DNA from: an uncultured Porphyromonadaceae bacterium
GTDB taxonomy: Bacteria; Bacteroidota; Bacteroidia; Bacteroidales; Muribaculaceae
NCBI GenBank assembly: GCA_947575235.1
Contig: CANPMT010000028.1
Location: 1-37,219 of the forward strand
DNA length: 37,219 nucleotides
Reading direction: 5' to 3'
Part shown: positions 8,822 through 17,962 of the stretch, one piece after another
Layout: each line of letters starts with the position of its first letter
Position numbering within the stretch: the stretch's first letter is position 1
Notes under the pieces: generated by a model
What the model saw: the letters and a program-made list of their open reading frames with translations, nothing else
What the model was told of the DNA's origin: nothing
Databases searched by the model: none
Position numbers and translations under genes: made by a program

Positions 8822-9856
8822 TCAATGCTCGAAGGCATTCCAGCCCTGTGCCTTGATGGGGAGCTCGTTGCCGTCGCGTGTCACCATGGCGCACCCTAAC
8901 TCGGGTTTGGTGACGTAGCCTATCATATTGACACCCTTTAGTTTCTCGATCTTCTCATGGTCGGTGAGGGGCACGGTGAAGAGGAGCTCATAGTCCTCGC
9001 CGCCGTTCATGGCGGCTGTCACGAGGTTCATGTTGAATTCCTCGGCCATGAGGGCTGTCTGGTAGTCGATGGGTATCTTATCCTCGTAGACGCGGCACCC
9101 TACCCCTGAATCCTTGCAGATGTGGAGAAGTTCGGATGAGAGGCCGTCGCTCACGTCCATCATGGAGGTGGGCTTGATACCCTCCTTGCGGAGCAGCTCT
9201 ATGATATCCTTGCGCGCCTCGGGCTTGAGCTGACGCTCGAGTATATACTCCTTCCCGGCGAAGTCGGGCTGGAAATCCTTCTGCCCTGCGGCCACGCTGT
9301 TCTCACGTTCGAGCAGCTGCAGACCCATGAAGGCGGCTCCGAGGTCGCCGCTGACGCAGATTATGTCGGTGGGCTTGGCACCGTCGCGGCGCACGACGTC
9401 ATCGGGCGAGGCCACACCGATGCAGGTGATGCTGATCACCAGTCCAGTGACGGAGGCGCTGGTGTCTCCACCCACGAGGTCAACCCCGTAGAGGTCGCAG
9501 GCGGTGCGTATGCCGTCGTAGATGGCATCGAGATGCTCCACTGTGAAACGGCTCGACACACCCAAGCTGACCGTTATCTGCTTCGGGGTGCCATTCATGG
9601 CGTAGATGTCGCTGAAGTTGACAATAGCCGCCTTGTAGCCGAGATGTTTCAGCGGCACGTAGCGGAGGTCGAAGTGAATACCTTCGAGCAGAAGGTCGGT
9701 GGTGACAAGCACATCCTTGTCGCCGAAGGTGAGGATGGCGGCATCGTCGCCTACACCCTTCTTGGTCTCCGCGTTGCGCAGCGGAAAGTCTTTGGTGAGA
9801 CGGTCAATCAGACCGAATTCGCCGAGTTTCGATATCTCTGTCTCGTTATTTTCCAT
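8822..9856 (-). CDS. thiL: Thiamine-monophosphate kinase ThiL
   Basis: A 344-aa AIR-synthase-fold kinase that phosphorylates thiamine monophosphate to thiamine pyrophosphate. Seen: the ATP/Mg motif VGDDAAIL (about 35-42), TTDLLLEGIHFD, NFSDIYAMNG, LVGGDTSAS, a conserved DVSDGLSSEL and GGEDYELLFTV. I chose the internal Met at 9856 (MENNETEISKLGEFGLIDRL) because the 14 residues before it are unlike the family's N-terminus. It follows punA after a candidate terminator. It fits with the thiamine uptake genes at 23786-26758, although the two loci are separate. Confidence 0.93.
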   Translation of the reverse strand: MENNETEISKLGEFGLIDRLTKDFPLRNAETKKGVGDDAAILTFGDKDVLVTTDLLLEGIHFDLRYVPLKHLGYKAAIVNFSDIYAMNGTPKQITVSLGVSSRFTVEHLDAIYDGIRTACDLYGVDLVGGDTSASVTGLVISITCIGVASPDDVVRRDGAKPTDIICVSGDLGAAFMGLQLLERENSVAAGQKDFQPDFAGKEYILERQLKPEARKDIIELLRKEGIKPTSMMDVSDGLSSELLHICKDSGVGCRVYEDKIPIDYQTALMAEEFNMNLVTAAMNGGEDYELLFTVPLTDHEKIEKLKGVNMIGYVTKPELGCAMVTRDGNELPIKAQGWNAFEH

Positions 9857-9917
9857 TGTAATCTGTTCTATCGTTTTATCGGGAGCATGACTTGACACAC
9901 TCCGCGTGAATCAATTA

Positions 9918-9957
9918 AAAAATCGCCTGACTCAAATCATCACGACTCAGGTCAGGC
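9918..9957 (-). terminator. Candidate terminator after punA
   Basis: On the minus strand GCCTGAC (9951-9957) pairs with GTCAGGC (9925-9931) across a loop of about 19 bases, and the second arm is followed closely by six T (GATTTTTTAATT). This looks like a rho-independent terminator with a large loop between punA and thiL. It could also be a leader element of thiL. Confidence 0.45.
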
Positions 9958-10003
9958 TTAAAATGTCAAAACATTTGTTAAGATTTAACTTATCTTCATA
10001 TTA

Positions 10004-10828
10004 TCATATCCTTGAAAGCATCTCCTTGATGATGGTGGTCATCACGGGCTGTGCCTTGACAGCTGCTTTCTGTACCTCCTCATGGGTGGGAACTTCCTTG
10101 ATGTCCTTACCTCCGAGGTCGGTGATTACTGACACGCCAAACACGCACATTCCGGCATGGTTGGCCACAATCACCTCGGGAACGGTTGACATGCCCACTG
10201 CGTCGCCACCGATGATGCGGAAATATTCATATTCGGCAGGAGTCTCGAATGTCGGACCGGGAGTGCCCACATACACGCCGTGCATCAGGCGGATTCCCTG
10301 CTCACGCGCTATATCGTCGGCCATCTCGATCATGCCAAGGCTGTAGGCCTCGGTCATTGCCGGGAAACGGGGACCGAGCTCCTCATAGTTCTTGCCACGG
10401 AGCGGATTCTCGGGGAAGAGATTGATATGGTCGGTGATGACCATGACGTCGCCCACCTGGAATTCCTTGTTCATGCCACCTGCGGCGTTGCTCACGAAGA
10501 GACGGCTCACACCGAGCTGTTTCATGACGCGCACCGGGAAGGTGACCTGCTTCATGTCATATCCCTCGTAATAATGGAAACGCCCCTGCATTGCCATGAT
10601 ATACTTGCCGCCGAGGTTTCCGAAAATCAGTTTTCCGCTGTGACCCTCCACTGTGGAGACAGGGAAATTGGGGATATCCTTATATTCGAGTTCCTTCTTT
10701 ATCTCTATATGGTTGACAAGGTCGCCTAAACCTGTGCCGAGAATTATTGCTGTGTCAGGAGCCTCGCCCACCTTATCGAGAATGAAGGCGGCTGTCTCCT
10801 TAATCTTGTCCAACATTGATTTTTCCAT
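10004..10828 (-). CDS. punA: Purine-nucleoside phosphorylase
   Basis: A 274-aa trimeric-type purine nucleoside phosphorylase that cleaves inosine or guanosine with phosphate. Visible motifs are the phosphate-binding GTGLGDL (31-37), VEGHSGKL, the GRFHYYEGY loop, VSNAAGGMN, FETPAEYE and the C-terminal MSTVPEVIVANHAGM. Length matches the family. The first Met is taken; a Met four residues later is possible. It lies 112 bp downstream of lpxK on the same strand. Confidence 0.94.
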   Translation of the reverse strand: MEKSMLDKIKETAAFILDKVGEAPDTAIILGTGLGDLVNHIEIKKELEYKDIPNFPVSTVEGHSGKLIFGNLGGKYIMAMQGRFHYYEGYDMKQVTFPVRVMKQLGVSRLFVSNAAGGMNKEFQVGDVMVITDHINLFPENPLRGKNYEELGPRFPAMTEAYSLGMIEMADDIAREQGIRLMHGVYVGTPGPTFETPAEYEYFRIIGGDAVGMSTVPEVIVANHAGMCVFGVSVITDLGGKDIKEVPTHEEVQKAAVKAQPVMTTIIKEMLSRI

Positions 10829-10940
10829 CTCTTATTAAATTTTTTGGTAGTCATGACCGGTCGGAAGACACGGTCGGTATAGTGTTAACACCCGTGGGCG
10901 GTAATTTGTTCTGTCGCCTTCGGGGATGAACGGAATCGGG

Positions 10941-12041
10941 TTATTCGCGTGGCGGAAGATCGAGCAGTTCCTTGAGGTCCTGTATGAAGTCGGTCTCCTC
11001 TATGCCGTTGATCATCCTCACAGTCACCGGCAGATAGAAGGTGAATGGCTTCAGGCTCTGCGGGAAGTAGGGATTGTGCATCAGCCGCACGGCATCCTTC
11101 TCAGTGGTGATGATGATTTTCCGTTCGCCTGAAAGCGACTTGAACTTCTCGCTTATGCTGTCGATGTCGCGGCGCGTGAAGTCGTGATGGTCGGAGAAAT
11201 GGTCCACCTTCACCTTGAATGGGTATGGCCGGAAGTGACGCACGAAGTAGCGCGGATGCGCTATTCCGGTGAGCAGGAGCACGGCGTCGCTCGACGTCAG
11301 TTTCCCCAAGCTGGCATGATAGGGCGCGTCGTCGGGGAACACCGGCAGCAGACTGCCATATTCATAGCGCGAGAAGTAGAGCTTCTGGAAAGGCATCAGC
11401 TCAAGGTCTTTCGACGTGATGCGGTAGTTGATCGGCATCAGGTTGTCGGGACACTTCGTCACCACCACCATATCGGCGCGGTTTACCTGCACGGCACTCT
11501 CGCGGAGCCTCCCGAGGGGGAGCAGCTTATCCTTGTAGAAGGGTCGGCTGTAGTCGGTGAGGAGCACCGACACCTTCGGCTTCACCCAGCGGTGCTGGAA
11601 TGAATCGTCGAGCACAATCATCTGGAGGTCGGGGAAGAGCCTGTGCAGTTCATTTATACCCTTCCGACGGCTCTCGCACACGGCCACATGGGCCTTGAAT
11701 CCATATTTCTGGAAAATCTGGAAGGGCTCGTCGCCGATCATATCGGGGGTGCTCTTTGAATTGGCCAGCACAAAACCCTTTGTCTTACGCTTGTAGCCCC
11801 GGCTCAAGATGGCCATGTTGTAATCGGCCGCAAGGTTGCTTACGATATATTCAACGTGAGGGGTCTTACCCGTACCGCCGACAGTAATGTTGCCTACTCC
11901 GACGATAGGAATGTCATACTCCTCCTCCTTCAGCACTTTCGTGTCGAAGAGCCAGTTCCTTACCCCGGTTACGGCTCCGTAGAGCCATGAGGCCGGGGTG
12001 AGAAGCGATATAAGTATCTTATCTTTCGTAGTCGACTTCAC
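10941..12041 (-). CDS. lpxK: Tetraacyldisaccharide 4'-kinase LpxK
   Basis: A 366-aa membrane-associated kinase of lipid A synthesis that adds the 4' phosphate to the tetraacyl disaccharide. The N-terminus carries a hydrophobic segment (LISLLTPASWLYGAVTGVRNW), then the P-loop GNITVGGTGKT (50-60). Other family markers are ILSRGYKRKTKGF, GDEPFQIFQKY, IVLDDSFQHRWVKP and ITTEKDAVRL. It starts 27 bp after sppA ends, suggesting co-transcription. With KdsB at 31641-32405 it marks a Gram-negative LPS producer. Confidence 0.95.
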   Translation of the reverse strand: MKSTTKDKILISLLTPASWLYGAVTGVRNWLFDTKVLKEEEYDIPIVGVGNITVGGTGKTPHVEYIVSNLAADYNMAILSRGYKRKTKGFVLANSKSTPDMIGDEPFQIFQKYGFKAHVAVCESRRKGINELHRLFPDLQMIVLDDSFQHRWVKPKVSVLLTDYSRPFYKDKLLPLGRLRESAVQVNRADMVVVTKCPDNLMPINYRITSKDLELMPFQKLYFSRYEYGSLLPVFPDDAPYHASLGKLTSSDAVLLLTGIAHPRYFVRHFRPYPFKVKVDHFSDHHDFTRRDIDSISEKFKSLSGERKIIITTEKDAVRLMHNPYFPQSLKPFTFYLPVTVRMINGIEETDFIQDLKELLDLPPRE

Positions 12042-12068
12042 CTCTATCTATTTTAAAAGGGCTATTAT

Positions 12069-13871
12069 TTAACGGGAAACAAATCCGAGCGACATATAGG
12101 GCATACGGGCCTGAACGGGCTTCTGCTGCAGCACATTGCGGGCAAAGCGCACGGCCAGCTCAGTATAGTCGCCTGAGAGTGCGCGCTGAAGCGCGTCCTG
12201 CATCTTCATGCCGGTAAGCTCAGGCATCATATCCCATACGGTTGACTCAATGGTGGGATAGAGCGCCACGTCGTAGCTCTGGGCCATGTCGGCCTTCCCG
12301 GCTGTCCATTTCACGGCATCCTGAAGGTCGCCCAACTCATCCACCAGACCGATCTCGAGGGCCTTCGCGGCACCCCACACACGGCCTTCACCGATTACGC
12401 GCACCTTCGACTCGGGCATCTTGCGTCCGCGGGCCACACGGGCCACGAATTTGTCGTAACCCTTCTCCACGTAGCTCTGCATGGCTGCATACTGGCGATC
12501 GGTCATGGGATAGAACACGCTCGGGAAAGCGGCTCCGGGATTGGTGGCCACAAGCTGCGGGTTCACACCGATCTTCTCCGCCAGGCCCTGGGCCTCGGGT
12601 ATCAGACCGAATATGCCGATCGAGCCGGTGATTGTCATCGGGTTGGCGAAGATACGGTCGGCGCAGCATGAGATCCAGTAGCCACCCGAAGCGGCGTAGT
12701 CGCCCATCGACACTGCCAAGGGTTTACCCTTCGACATGAAATAGTCGAGCGCCTCACCAATCTGCTCGCTGCCGAAGACAGCGCCGCCGGGTGAGTTGAC
12801 GCGGAGCACCATACCCTTGACGTTATCATCCTCGGCGAGTTTCACAATCTGCGGCACGAGTTTCTCGTAGTTGATCGTGGAGGGACCGCCACCGTCGACA
12901 ATCTCTCCGCAGGCATAGAGCACCGCCACCTGCTTCTTCGAGCCGTAGGCCTGACCCCAGTCGGTCTGACCCAGCATGGCTGACGGACTCACGAAATTGA
13001 GTTTATCCTTATTCTTGCCTGTTACGGCGGCTATGATGCTGTCCATGCTGCGCTCGTAATAGGCCACGTCGACGAGTCCGGCCTTGACATCGAACGATGC
13101 CGGCTGCAGAAACACGAAGTCGCGGCTCACAAGCGAATCGATCGACGCGCTGCTGAGCTTCTTGCGGCTCTTGGCCAGCTCCTCGCGCACCTGTGCCCAG
13201 AGGCTTCCGTAGAGGGTGTCGAGCTGGGCACGCGCCGGCGCGCTCATCTCGGTGAGTATATAAGGCTCGACGGCCGACTTGTAAGTGCCCACTTTGACAA
13301 CCTGGAATTTCACCCCGAGTTTGTCGAAGAGACCCTTCATGAAGATGCTCGTACCTCCGATACCCTTGAGCTCGACGGCTCCGGCCGGGTTGATGTATAC
13401 CTTATCGCCGGCGGAGGCAACGTAATAGTCTCCCATCGAGTAGTTGTCGGCATAAGCTATCACCTTCTTGCCGGAGGCGCGGAAGTCGGCCACTGCGGCA
13501 CGCAATGTGTTGAGGGTGGCCAGCGACGCCGACACACCCTTGCACTTCAGATAGAGAGCTGAAATGTTCTTGTTCTCCTTACCCTCACCGATGGCGGTGA
13601 CAAGCGACGTGAGCGTCTGCGGACGCTTCACATCACCCTGCAGGAGCGACATGTAATCGAAATCGGTGGGAATCTCGCGCTCGGCTATGACTCCCTCAAG
13701 CTCGATGGTGAGAATACTCCCCTTCGCCACCGACTCCCCCTGGGAAGCGGATACGCCGAGTTTGGCGAAGAGACCGATGCACACGAGCACGGCCACAACG
13801 CCGAACAATACCAATGCTATCCACGCCCCGATAAACGAGGAGAGGGCATTCATGAAAAACTTTTTCAGCAT
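12069..13871 (-). CDS. sppA: Signal peptide peptidase SppA, 67K type
   Basis: A 600-aa membrane-anchored serine protease that degrades cleaved signal peptides. An N-terminal membrane helix (about 10-35) is followed by two tandem ClpP-like domains. The Ser/Lys dyad is split between the halves as in E. coli SppA: Lys198 in VGTYKSAVEP and Ser395 in GDYAASGGYW. The oligomer motif GSIGIFG is also present. Length is normal for the long form. It starts 25 bp after glmM and precedes lpxK by 27 bp. Confidence 0.95.
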   Translation of the reverse strand: MLKKFFMNALSSFIGAWIALVLFGVVAVLVCIGLFAKLGVSASQGESVAKGSILTIELEGVIAEREIPTDFDYMSLLQGDVKRPQTLTSLVTAIGEGKENKNISALYLKCKGVSASLATLNTLRAAVADFRASGKKVIAYADNYSMGDYYVASAGDKVYINPAGAVELKGIGGTSIFMKGLFDKLGVKFQVVKVGTYKSAVEPYILTEMSAPARAQLDTLYGSLWAQVREELAKSRKKLSSASIDSLVSRDFVFLQPASFDVKAGLVDVAYYERSMDSIIAAVTGKNKDKLNFVSPSAMLGQTDWGQAYGSKKQVAVLYACGEIVDGGGPSTINYEKLVPQIVKLAEDDNVKGMVLRVNSPGGAVFGSEQIGEALDYFMSKGKPLAVSMGDYAASGGYWISCCADRIFANPMTITGSIGIFGLIPEAQGLAEKIGVNPQLVATNPGAAFPSVFYPMTDRQYAAMQSYVEKGYDKFVARVARGRKMPESKVRVIGEGRVWGAAKALEIGLVDELGDLQDAVKWTAGKADMAQSYDVALYPTIESTVWDMMPELTGMKMQDALQRALSGDYTELAVRFARNVLQQKPVQARMPYMSLGFVSR

Positions 13872-13896
13872 CTCTGTCTATTTGATTTTCTTTCGT

Positions 13897-15279
13897 TTAA
13901 GCTAATGACGCGATCACCTTCTTGATATCCTCGGCAAGACGGTCGGCCTCCTCCATTGTGGCGGCCTCGCTGTAGATGCGGATAATCGGCTCGGTGTTCG
14001 ACTTGCGAAGATGCACCCATGAGTCGGCGAAGTCGATCTTCACACCGTCGATGTCTGTGATCTTCTCATTTGAATAGCGCTCTTTCACTGCCTCAAGAAT
14101 GGCATCCACGTCAATCTCGGGGGTGAGCTGTATCTTGTTCTTGGCAATGGCATATTTGGGATAGCCGGCCTTGAGCTCCGACACCTTCTTACCCTCCTTG
14201 GCGAGGAGCGTGAGGAAGAGTGCAACACCAACAAGGGCGTCGCGTCCATAGTGCAGCTCGGGATAGATCACTCCGCCGTTACCCTCGCCGCCGATCACAG
14301 CGCCTGTCTCTTTCATCTTGGTGACAACGTTCACCTCACCTACGGCGGCAGCCGAGTAGGTGCAGCCGTGACGCTCTGTCACGTCGCGGAGGGCGCGTGA
14401 GCTACTGAGGTTGGATACAGTCGAGCCGGGGGTCTTCGAGAGAACATAGTCGGCCACTGCCACAAGTGTATACTCCTCGACAAACATCTCGCCGTTCTCC
14501 ATCACGATGGCCAGACGGTCAACGTCGGGGTCTACAACGAAACCCACATCAGCCACACCCTCCTTCATGAGGTCGGAGATCTGGGTGAGGTTCTCGGGGA
14601 TAGGCTCAGGGGTATGGGCGAAATGGCCAGTGGCCTCGCAGTTGAGTTCAATCACATTCTTCACACCCAATTCACGCAGAAGCTGCGGAATCACTATGCC
14701 ACCCACAGAGTTGACGGCATCAACAGCCACTGTGAATCCGGCCTTGGCTATAGCCTCGCAGTCGACAAGCGGAAGATTCTTCACCATCTCGATATGACGC
14801 ATGGCCCAGGTCTCATCCTTATACTCCTGGCCAAGAGCGAACACCTCGGCAAAGGTGAAGTCCTCGGCATCGGCTATGGCAATCACCTCCTTACCCTCGG
14901 CATCCGAGAGGAACTCACCACGGCTGTTGAGAAGCTTGAGCGCGTTCCACTGCACCGGGTTATGGCTTGCGGTGAGGATTATGCCGCCGTCGGCGCCAAG
15001 ACCTGTAACGGCCAGCTCCGTAGTGGGGGTTGTGGCCAGACCGATGTTAATCACGTCAAAGCCCATGGCCATGAGTGTGCCGGTGACGAGGTGGTCGACC
15101 ATACGGCCGGAGATGCGGGCATCACGACCAACTGCAATTCTCTTGGCAGCCGGGTTATGACGACGTATGAATTCGGCGTAAGCCGCTGTGAACTTTACGA
15201 TATCGACTCCTCCGAGGCCCTCGCCTGAGCGTCCGCCGATTGTGCCGCGGATGCCGGAGATAGATTTTATCAGTGACAT
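13897..15279 (-). CDS. glmM: Phosphoglucosamine mutase GlmM
   Basis: A 460-aa alpha-D-phosphohexomutase. The phosphoserine loop is ILTASHNPVQWN with Ser105, the metal loop is DPDVDR and the sugar loop is GGEGNGG, followed by a C-terminal phosphate-binding region RKSNTEPIIRIYSEA. The GEGNGG sugar loop is the variant of Bacteroidetes and archaeal enzymes, not the GEQSGH of E. coli GlmM. It most likely converts glucosamine-6-P to glucosamine-1-P for UDP-GlcNAc synthesis. A wider phosphoglucomutase or phosphomannomutase activity cannot be excluded. It follows the DUF4827 gene after a candidate terminator. Confidence 0.88.
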   Translation of the reverse strand: MSLIKSISGIRGTIGGRSGEGLGGVDIVKFTAAYAEFIRRHNPAAKRIAVGRDARISGRMVDHLVTGTLMAMGFDVINIGLATTPTTELAVTGLGADGGIILTASHNPVQWNALKLLNSRGEFLSDAEGKEVIAIADAEDFTFAEVFALGQEYKDETWAMRHIEMVKNLPLVDCEAIAKAGFTVAVDAVNSVGGIVIPQLLRELGVKNVIELNCEATGHFAHTPEPIPENLTQISDLMKEGVADVGFVVDPDVDRLAIVMENGEMFVEEYTLVAVADYVLSKTPGSTVSNLSSSRALRDVTERHGCTYSAAAVGEVNVVTKMKETGAVIGGEGNGGVIYPELHYGRDALVGVALFLTLLAKEGKKVSELKAGYPKYAIAKNKIQLTPEIDVDAILEAVKERYSNEKITDIDGVKIDFADSWVHLRKSNTEPIIRIYSEAATMEEADRLAEDIKKVIASLA

Positions 15280-15315
15280 ATGTTTATTCTGTTTTATCCT
15301 TGGGTTAATTATTCA

Positions 15316-15344
15316 GGTAAAATAAGATTCCCGAAAACGGGAAC
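15316..15344 (-). terminator. Terminator after the DUF4827 gene
   Basis: On the minus strand TTCCCG and CGGGAA form a 6-bp stem around a TTTT loop (stem 15328-15343), followed by TCTTATTTTA. It lies 11 bp after the DUF4827 stop codon. I see no clear TAnnTTTG box between it and glmM, so it may be leaky. Confidence 0.6.
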
Positions 15345-15354
15345 GGCCCGGGCA

Positions 15355-15942
15355 TCAATACTCGGGCTTGAAATATCTCACGTTGATGAGATAAGGCATA
15401 CAGTAGGTCTGGTCGGATGTGAACCCGTAATAGCTTCTGAGCACGAGATTCACCTCGCAGTTGTAGCCGAAAAACTTCAGAGGCCACTGTATTCCCTGTC
15501 CATACTGGGTCGACGACGGCAGGTAAAGATTGCCGTATACAAAACTTGCGTTACCTCCGGCAAGGTTGTTTGAGTTACCCTCGGTCTCCGACTCATAGCC
15601 TAAATAGACCGACTTGAGATTCTCGCGCGTGAAGCGGAAATACACCTTGTCATCCTTCTCCACGCGGTCGTTCGGGTCACCTTTGCTGATTACCTGCATA
15701 TATACGTAGCCATCCTCGTCGAGTTTGTAGAAGGGGGCGTCCTTCCCGGTCAGGAAGGAGATGGAATCGGCCGGGATCTCATTCTCCACACGCTGTCCGG
15801 AGAGGAAGAGGTTCACCGCCTTCTCCTCCTCGCGGAGAAGGTTGCTGTAGCTTTCTGTCTTGCTGCATGAGGAGAGCCCCGCGGCAGCAACCGTGAGCAG
15901 GAGCATCACGGCACACTTTATACTGTTGGTAAGTTTCATCAT
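15355..15942 (-). CDS. DUF4827 family lipoprotein
   Basis: A 195-aa protein beginning MMKLTNSIKCAVMLLLTVAAAGLSSC, a lipoprotein signal with lipobox LSSC. The mature part (SFLTGKDAPFYKLDEDGYVYMQVISKGD, VYFRFTRENL, NAGNASFVYGN-like stretch) matches the Bacteroidales DUF4827 family as I recall it. The family may be FKBP-like, but I see no catalytic evidence. The Met at 15942 is chosen over 15993 because only it begins a signal peptide. It lies 47 bp after the DHH phosphoesterase gene and upstream of glmM. Function unknown; probably anchored in the outer or inner membrane facing the periplasm. Confidence 0.78.
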   Translation of the reverse strand: MMKLTNSIKCAVMLLLTVAAAGLSSCSKTESYSNLLREEEKAVNLFLSGQRVENEIPADSISFLTGKDAPFYKLDEDGYVYMQVISKGDPNDRVEKDDKVYFRFTRENLKSVYLGYESETEGNSNNLAGGNASFVYGNLYLPSSTQYGQGIQWPLKFFGYNCEVNLVLRSYYGFTSDQTYCMPYLINVRYFKPEY

Positions 15943-15989
15943 ATTTCTTAGGTCAGTTTTCTTAGGCCAGTTGCAGACTTTGTTTCTGA

Positions 15990-17036
15990 TCACATCTTTA
16001 TTGCCGGAGATTTGGCCGGAAGATACCGGTCATATCTCTCCATATTATCTATAAGGAGAGCCTCGCAGTCGGAGAGCGAGCCGTAGAACTCACCTCCAGC
16101 AGCCTGGAGATGTCCTCCACCCCCGTACAGGTCTTTGCATATCTCCGACACGGGGAACTTCCCGATGCTCCGGGCCGACACCTTGACGCAGTCGGCATCC
16201 TCGCGCATGAAGATACTGTAGATCACACCCTTTATCTCAAGCGGACGGTTCACGAGACCCTCGGTGTCACCCTTCTCGTAATGGAAGCGCTCAAGGTCAT
16301 CCTTGCTCAGGGTGATGAGGGCAGCCTTGTGGGCCGGGAATATACGCAGACGCTCTGATATGGCGAACGCCTCGAGCCGCAGGCTCCAGTAGCTGCGGGT
16401 GTTGAGGGCATCCTTCACAATCTTCTCCTTGTCGACGCCCTTCTCCAGAAGGCGCATCAGTATCTCGTAGATGTCGGGATGCTTTATATTAACCGTGAAG
16501 TTGCGCGTGTCGGTGATTATACCTGTCAGCAGACAGGTGGCGCAGTCAAGGTTGACCTCGCCGAAGAAGCCCATCCCGGCTATCAGACGGAAACAGAGCT
16601 CGCACGTCGACGACATGTCGGGATACGATATCATCAGGTCGGCGAAAGCGTCCGGTTCCTGGTGATGGTCGACGAGCACCTTGCGGCAATGCGCGTTCTG
16701 TATCACCGGGGCAAGAGCATCCTGACGTGAGGGCGTGTTGAAGTCGCAGCACACTATCAGGTCGGCCTCGGCCACCGTGCTACGCACATACTCGTCATGA
16801 CACGTATAGACCGCTATCTCCTTGAACCCGGGGAGGAAAGATAGATTCGCCGGAGCTTTGTCGGGCACCACTACCGTCGCCTCCTTCCCTAAACTGCGCA
16901 GCAGATGCCACAACCCTAACGTGCTGCCTATCGCATCGCCGTCGGGACGTACATGACACGTCAGCACTATCTTGTGCGACTCCTCTATAAGGCGCCTGAA
17001 CTCTCTGGCTTTATCTGTCTCTACTAATTTATCCAT
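15990..17036 (-). CDS. nrnA: DHH/DHHA1 phosphoesterase, NrnA-like
   Basis: A 348-aa bifunctional oligoribonuclease / 3',5'-phosphoadenosine phosphatase homologue. The DHH domain has CHVRPDGDAIGS (27-38), CCDFNTPSRQD and LVDHHQEPD, all metal ligands. The DHHA1 domain carries the GGGGHLQAAGG motif near the C-terminus. I chose Met at 17036 (MDKLVETDKAREF) because the longer frame from 17105 would start upstream of the candidate -7 box at 17060-17067. NrnA degrades nanoRNA and pAp; c-di-NMP-derived dinucleotides are also possible substrates in related proteins. Confidence 0.9.
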   Translation of the reverse strand: MDKLVETDKAREFRRLIEESHKIVLTCHVRPDGDAIGSTLGLWHLLRSLGKEATVVVPDKAPANLSFLPGFKEIAVYTCHDEYVRSTVAEADLIVCCDFNTPSRQDALAPVIQNAHCRKVLVDHHQEPDAFADLMISYPDMSSTCELCFRLIAGMGFFGEVNLDCATCLLTGIITDTRNFTVNIKHPDIYEILMRLLEKGVDKEKIVKDALNTRSYWSLRLEAFAISERLRIFPAHKAALITLSKDDLERFHYEKGDTEGLVNRPLEIKGVIYSIFMREDADCVKVSARSIGKFPVSEICKDLYGGGGHLQAAGGEFYGSLSDCEALLIDNMERYDRYLPAKSPAIKM

Positions 17037-17059
17037 AGTCTTGATGAGCAAAAACGCCA

Positions 17060-17067
17060 CAAAGATA
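17060..17067 (-). promoter_or_regulatory. -7 box for the nrnA operon
   Basis: Minus-strand TATCTTTG fits the Bacteroidetes -7 consensus TAnnTTTG. It is 24 bp upstream of the chosen nrnA start and back to back with the mazG promoter. No good -33 TTTG was found at 19-20 bp. Confidence 0.5.
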
Positions 17068-17090
17068 CAAATTATATCGCAAAACTTCGC

Positions 17091-17098
17091 TAACTTTG
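17091..17098 (+). promoter_or_regulatory. -7 box for the mazG operon
   Basis: Plus-strand TAACTTTG fits TAnnTTTG. The gene start is 73 bp downstream, so a leader of about 70 nt that contains the 17118-17153 hairpin would be made. No TTTG at the expected -33 position. Confidence 0.5.
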
Positions 17099-17117
17099 CA
17101 GTCAAATTTATTTAAAA

Positions 17118-17153
17118 GGGGATACGGGGCACCCCCGGGAGCACCTTATCCCC
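17118..17153 (+). other. GC-rich hairpin in the mazG leader
   Basis: GGGGATA (17118-17124) pairs with TATCCCC (17147-17153). Inside it CGGGG (17125-17129) pairs with CCCCG (17133-17137) around a 3-base loop, leaving about nine bases single-stranded. It lies between the mazG -7 box and start codon with no T-tract, so it is a leader structure and not an obvious terminator. Confidence 0.55.
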
Positions 17154-17171
17154 CATCCGAATCTTATCCAT

Positions 17172-17957
17172 ATGCATACAACTGACGAAAAACTGGCGGC
17201 GTTCGGCAAACTCCTTGAAGTGCTCGACACTCTGCGCGTGAAATGCCCCTGGGATGCCAAACAGACCAATGAGTCGCTCCGCCCTAACACCGTGGAGGAG
17301 GTGTATGAACTTGTCGACGCTCTCATAGCCGACGATGTGCCTAATATCAAGAAGGAACTGGGCGACGTGCTCCTGCACGTGGCTTTCTATTCCAAAATAG
17401 CCGACGAGAAGGGGCAGTTTGACATTGCCGACGTCTGCACGGCCCTGACCGACAAACTAATTTTCCGACACCCACATATATATGGCGACGTGTCGGCCGA
17501 CACCCCGGAGAAGGTGCTCCGCAACTGGGAGGAGATCAAACTCAAGGAGAAGGGTGGCAACAAGACGGTGCTCGCCGGTGTCCCCTCGGCCCTTCCTGCC
17601 CTCATAAAGGCAAACCGTATCCAGGAGAAGGTGGCAAACGTGGGGTTTGACTGGGAGAAACCTGAACAGGTGTGGGATAAAGTGAAGGAGGAGACCCGCG
17701 AGGTGGAGGCCGAAATAAAGGCCGGAAACCATGACAACCTCGAAGGTGAATTCGGCGACCTCCTCTTCGCCGTGGTGAATGCCGCCCGCCTCTATGGCGT
17801 AAACCCCGAGAATGCCCTCGAACGCACCAACCGTAAGTTCATATCCCGTTTCAACTTCCTTGAGAAGAGAGCCGCCGAACTCGGCAAAACGCTCAAGGAG
17901 ATGACCTTAGGTGAGATGGATGAAATATGGAACGAGGCTAAGAAAAACGAACACTGA
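17172..17957 (+). CDS. mazG: Nucleoside triphosphate pyrophosphohydrolase MazG
   Basis: A 261-aa all-alpha NTP pyrophosphohydrolase with two MazG repeats. The first (about 15-110) has CPWDAKQTNESLRPNTVEEVYEL, ELGDVLLHV and a FRHPHIYGD motif. The second (about 165-235) has KEETREVEAEI and EFGDLLFAVVNAAR with the EExxE/ExxD metal ligands. MazG hydrolyses NTPs, including damaged ones, to NMP and PPi. It begins a plus-strand group with topB 5 bp after it. Confidence 0.94.
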   Translation: MHTTDEKLAAFGKLLEVLDTLRVKCPWDAKQTNESLRPNTVEEVYELVDALIADDVPNIKKELGDVLLHVAFYSKIADEKGQFDIADVCTALTDKLIFRHPHIYGDVSADTPEKVLRNWEEIKLKEKGGNKTVLAGVPSALPALIKANRIQEKVANVGFDWEKPEQVWDKVKEETREVEAEIKAGNHDNLEGEFGDLLFAVVNAARLYGVNPENALERTNRKFISRFNFLEKRAAELGKTLKEMTLGEMDEIWNEAKKNEH

Positions 17958-17962
17958 CACGA

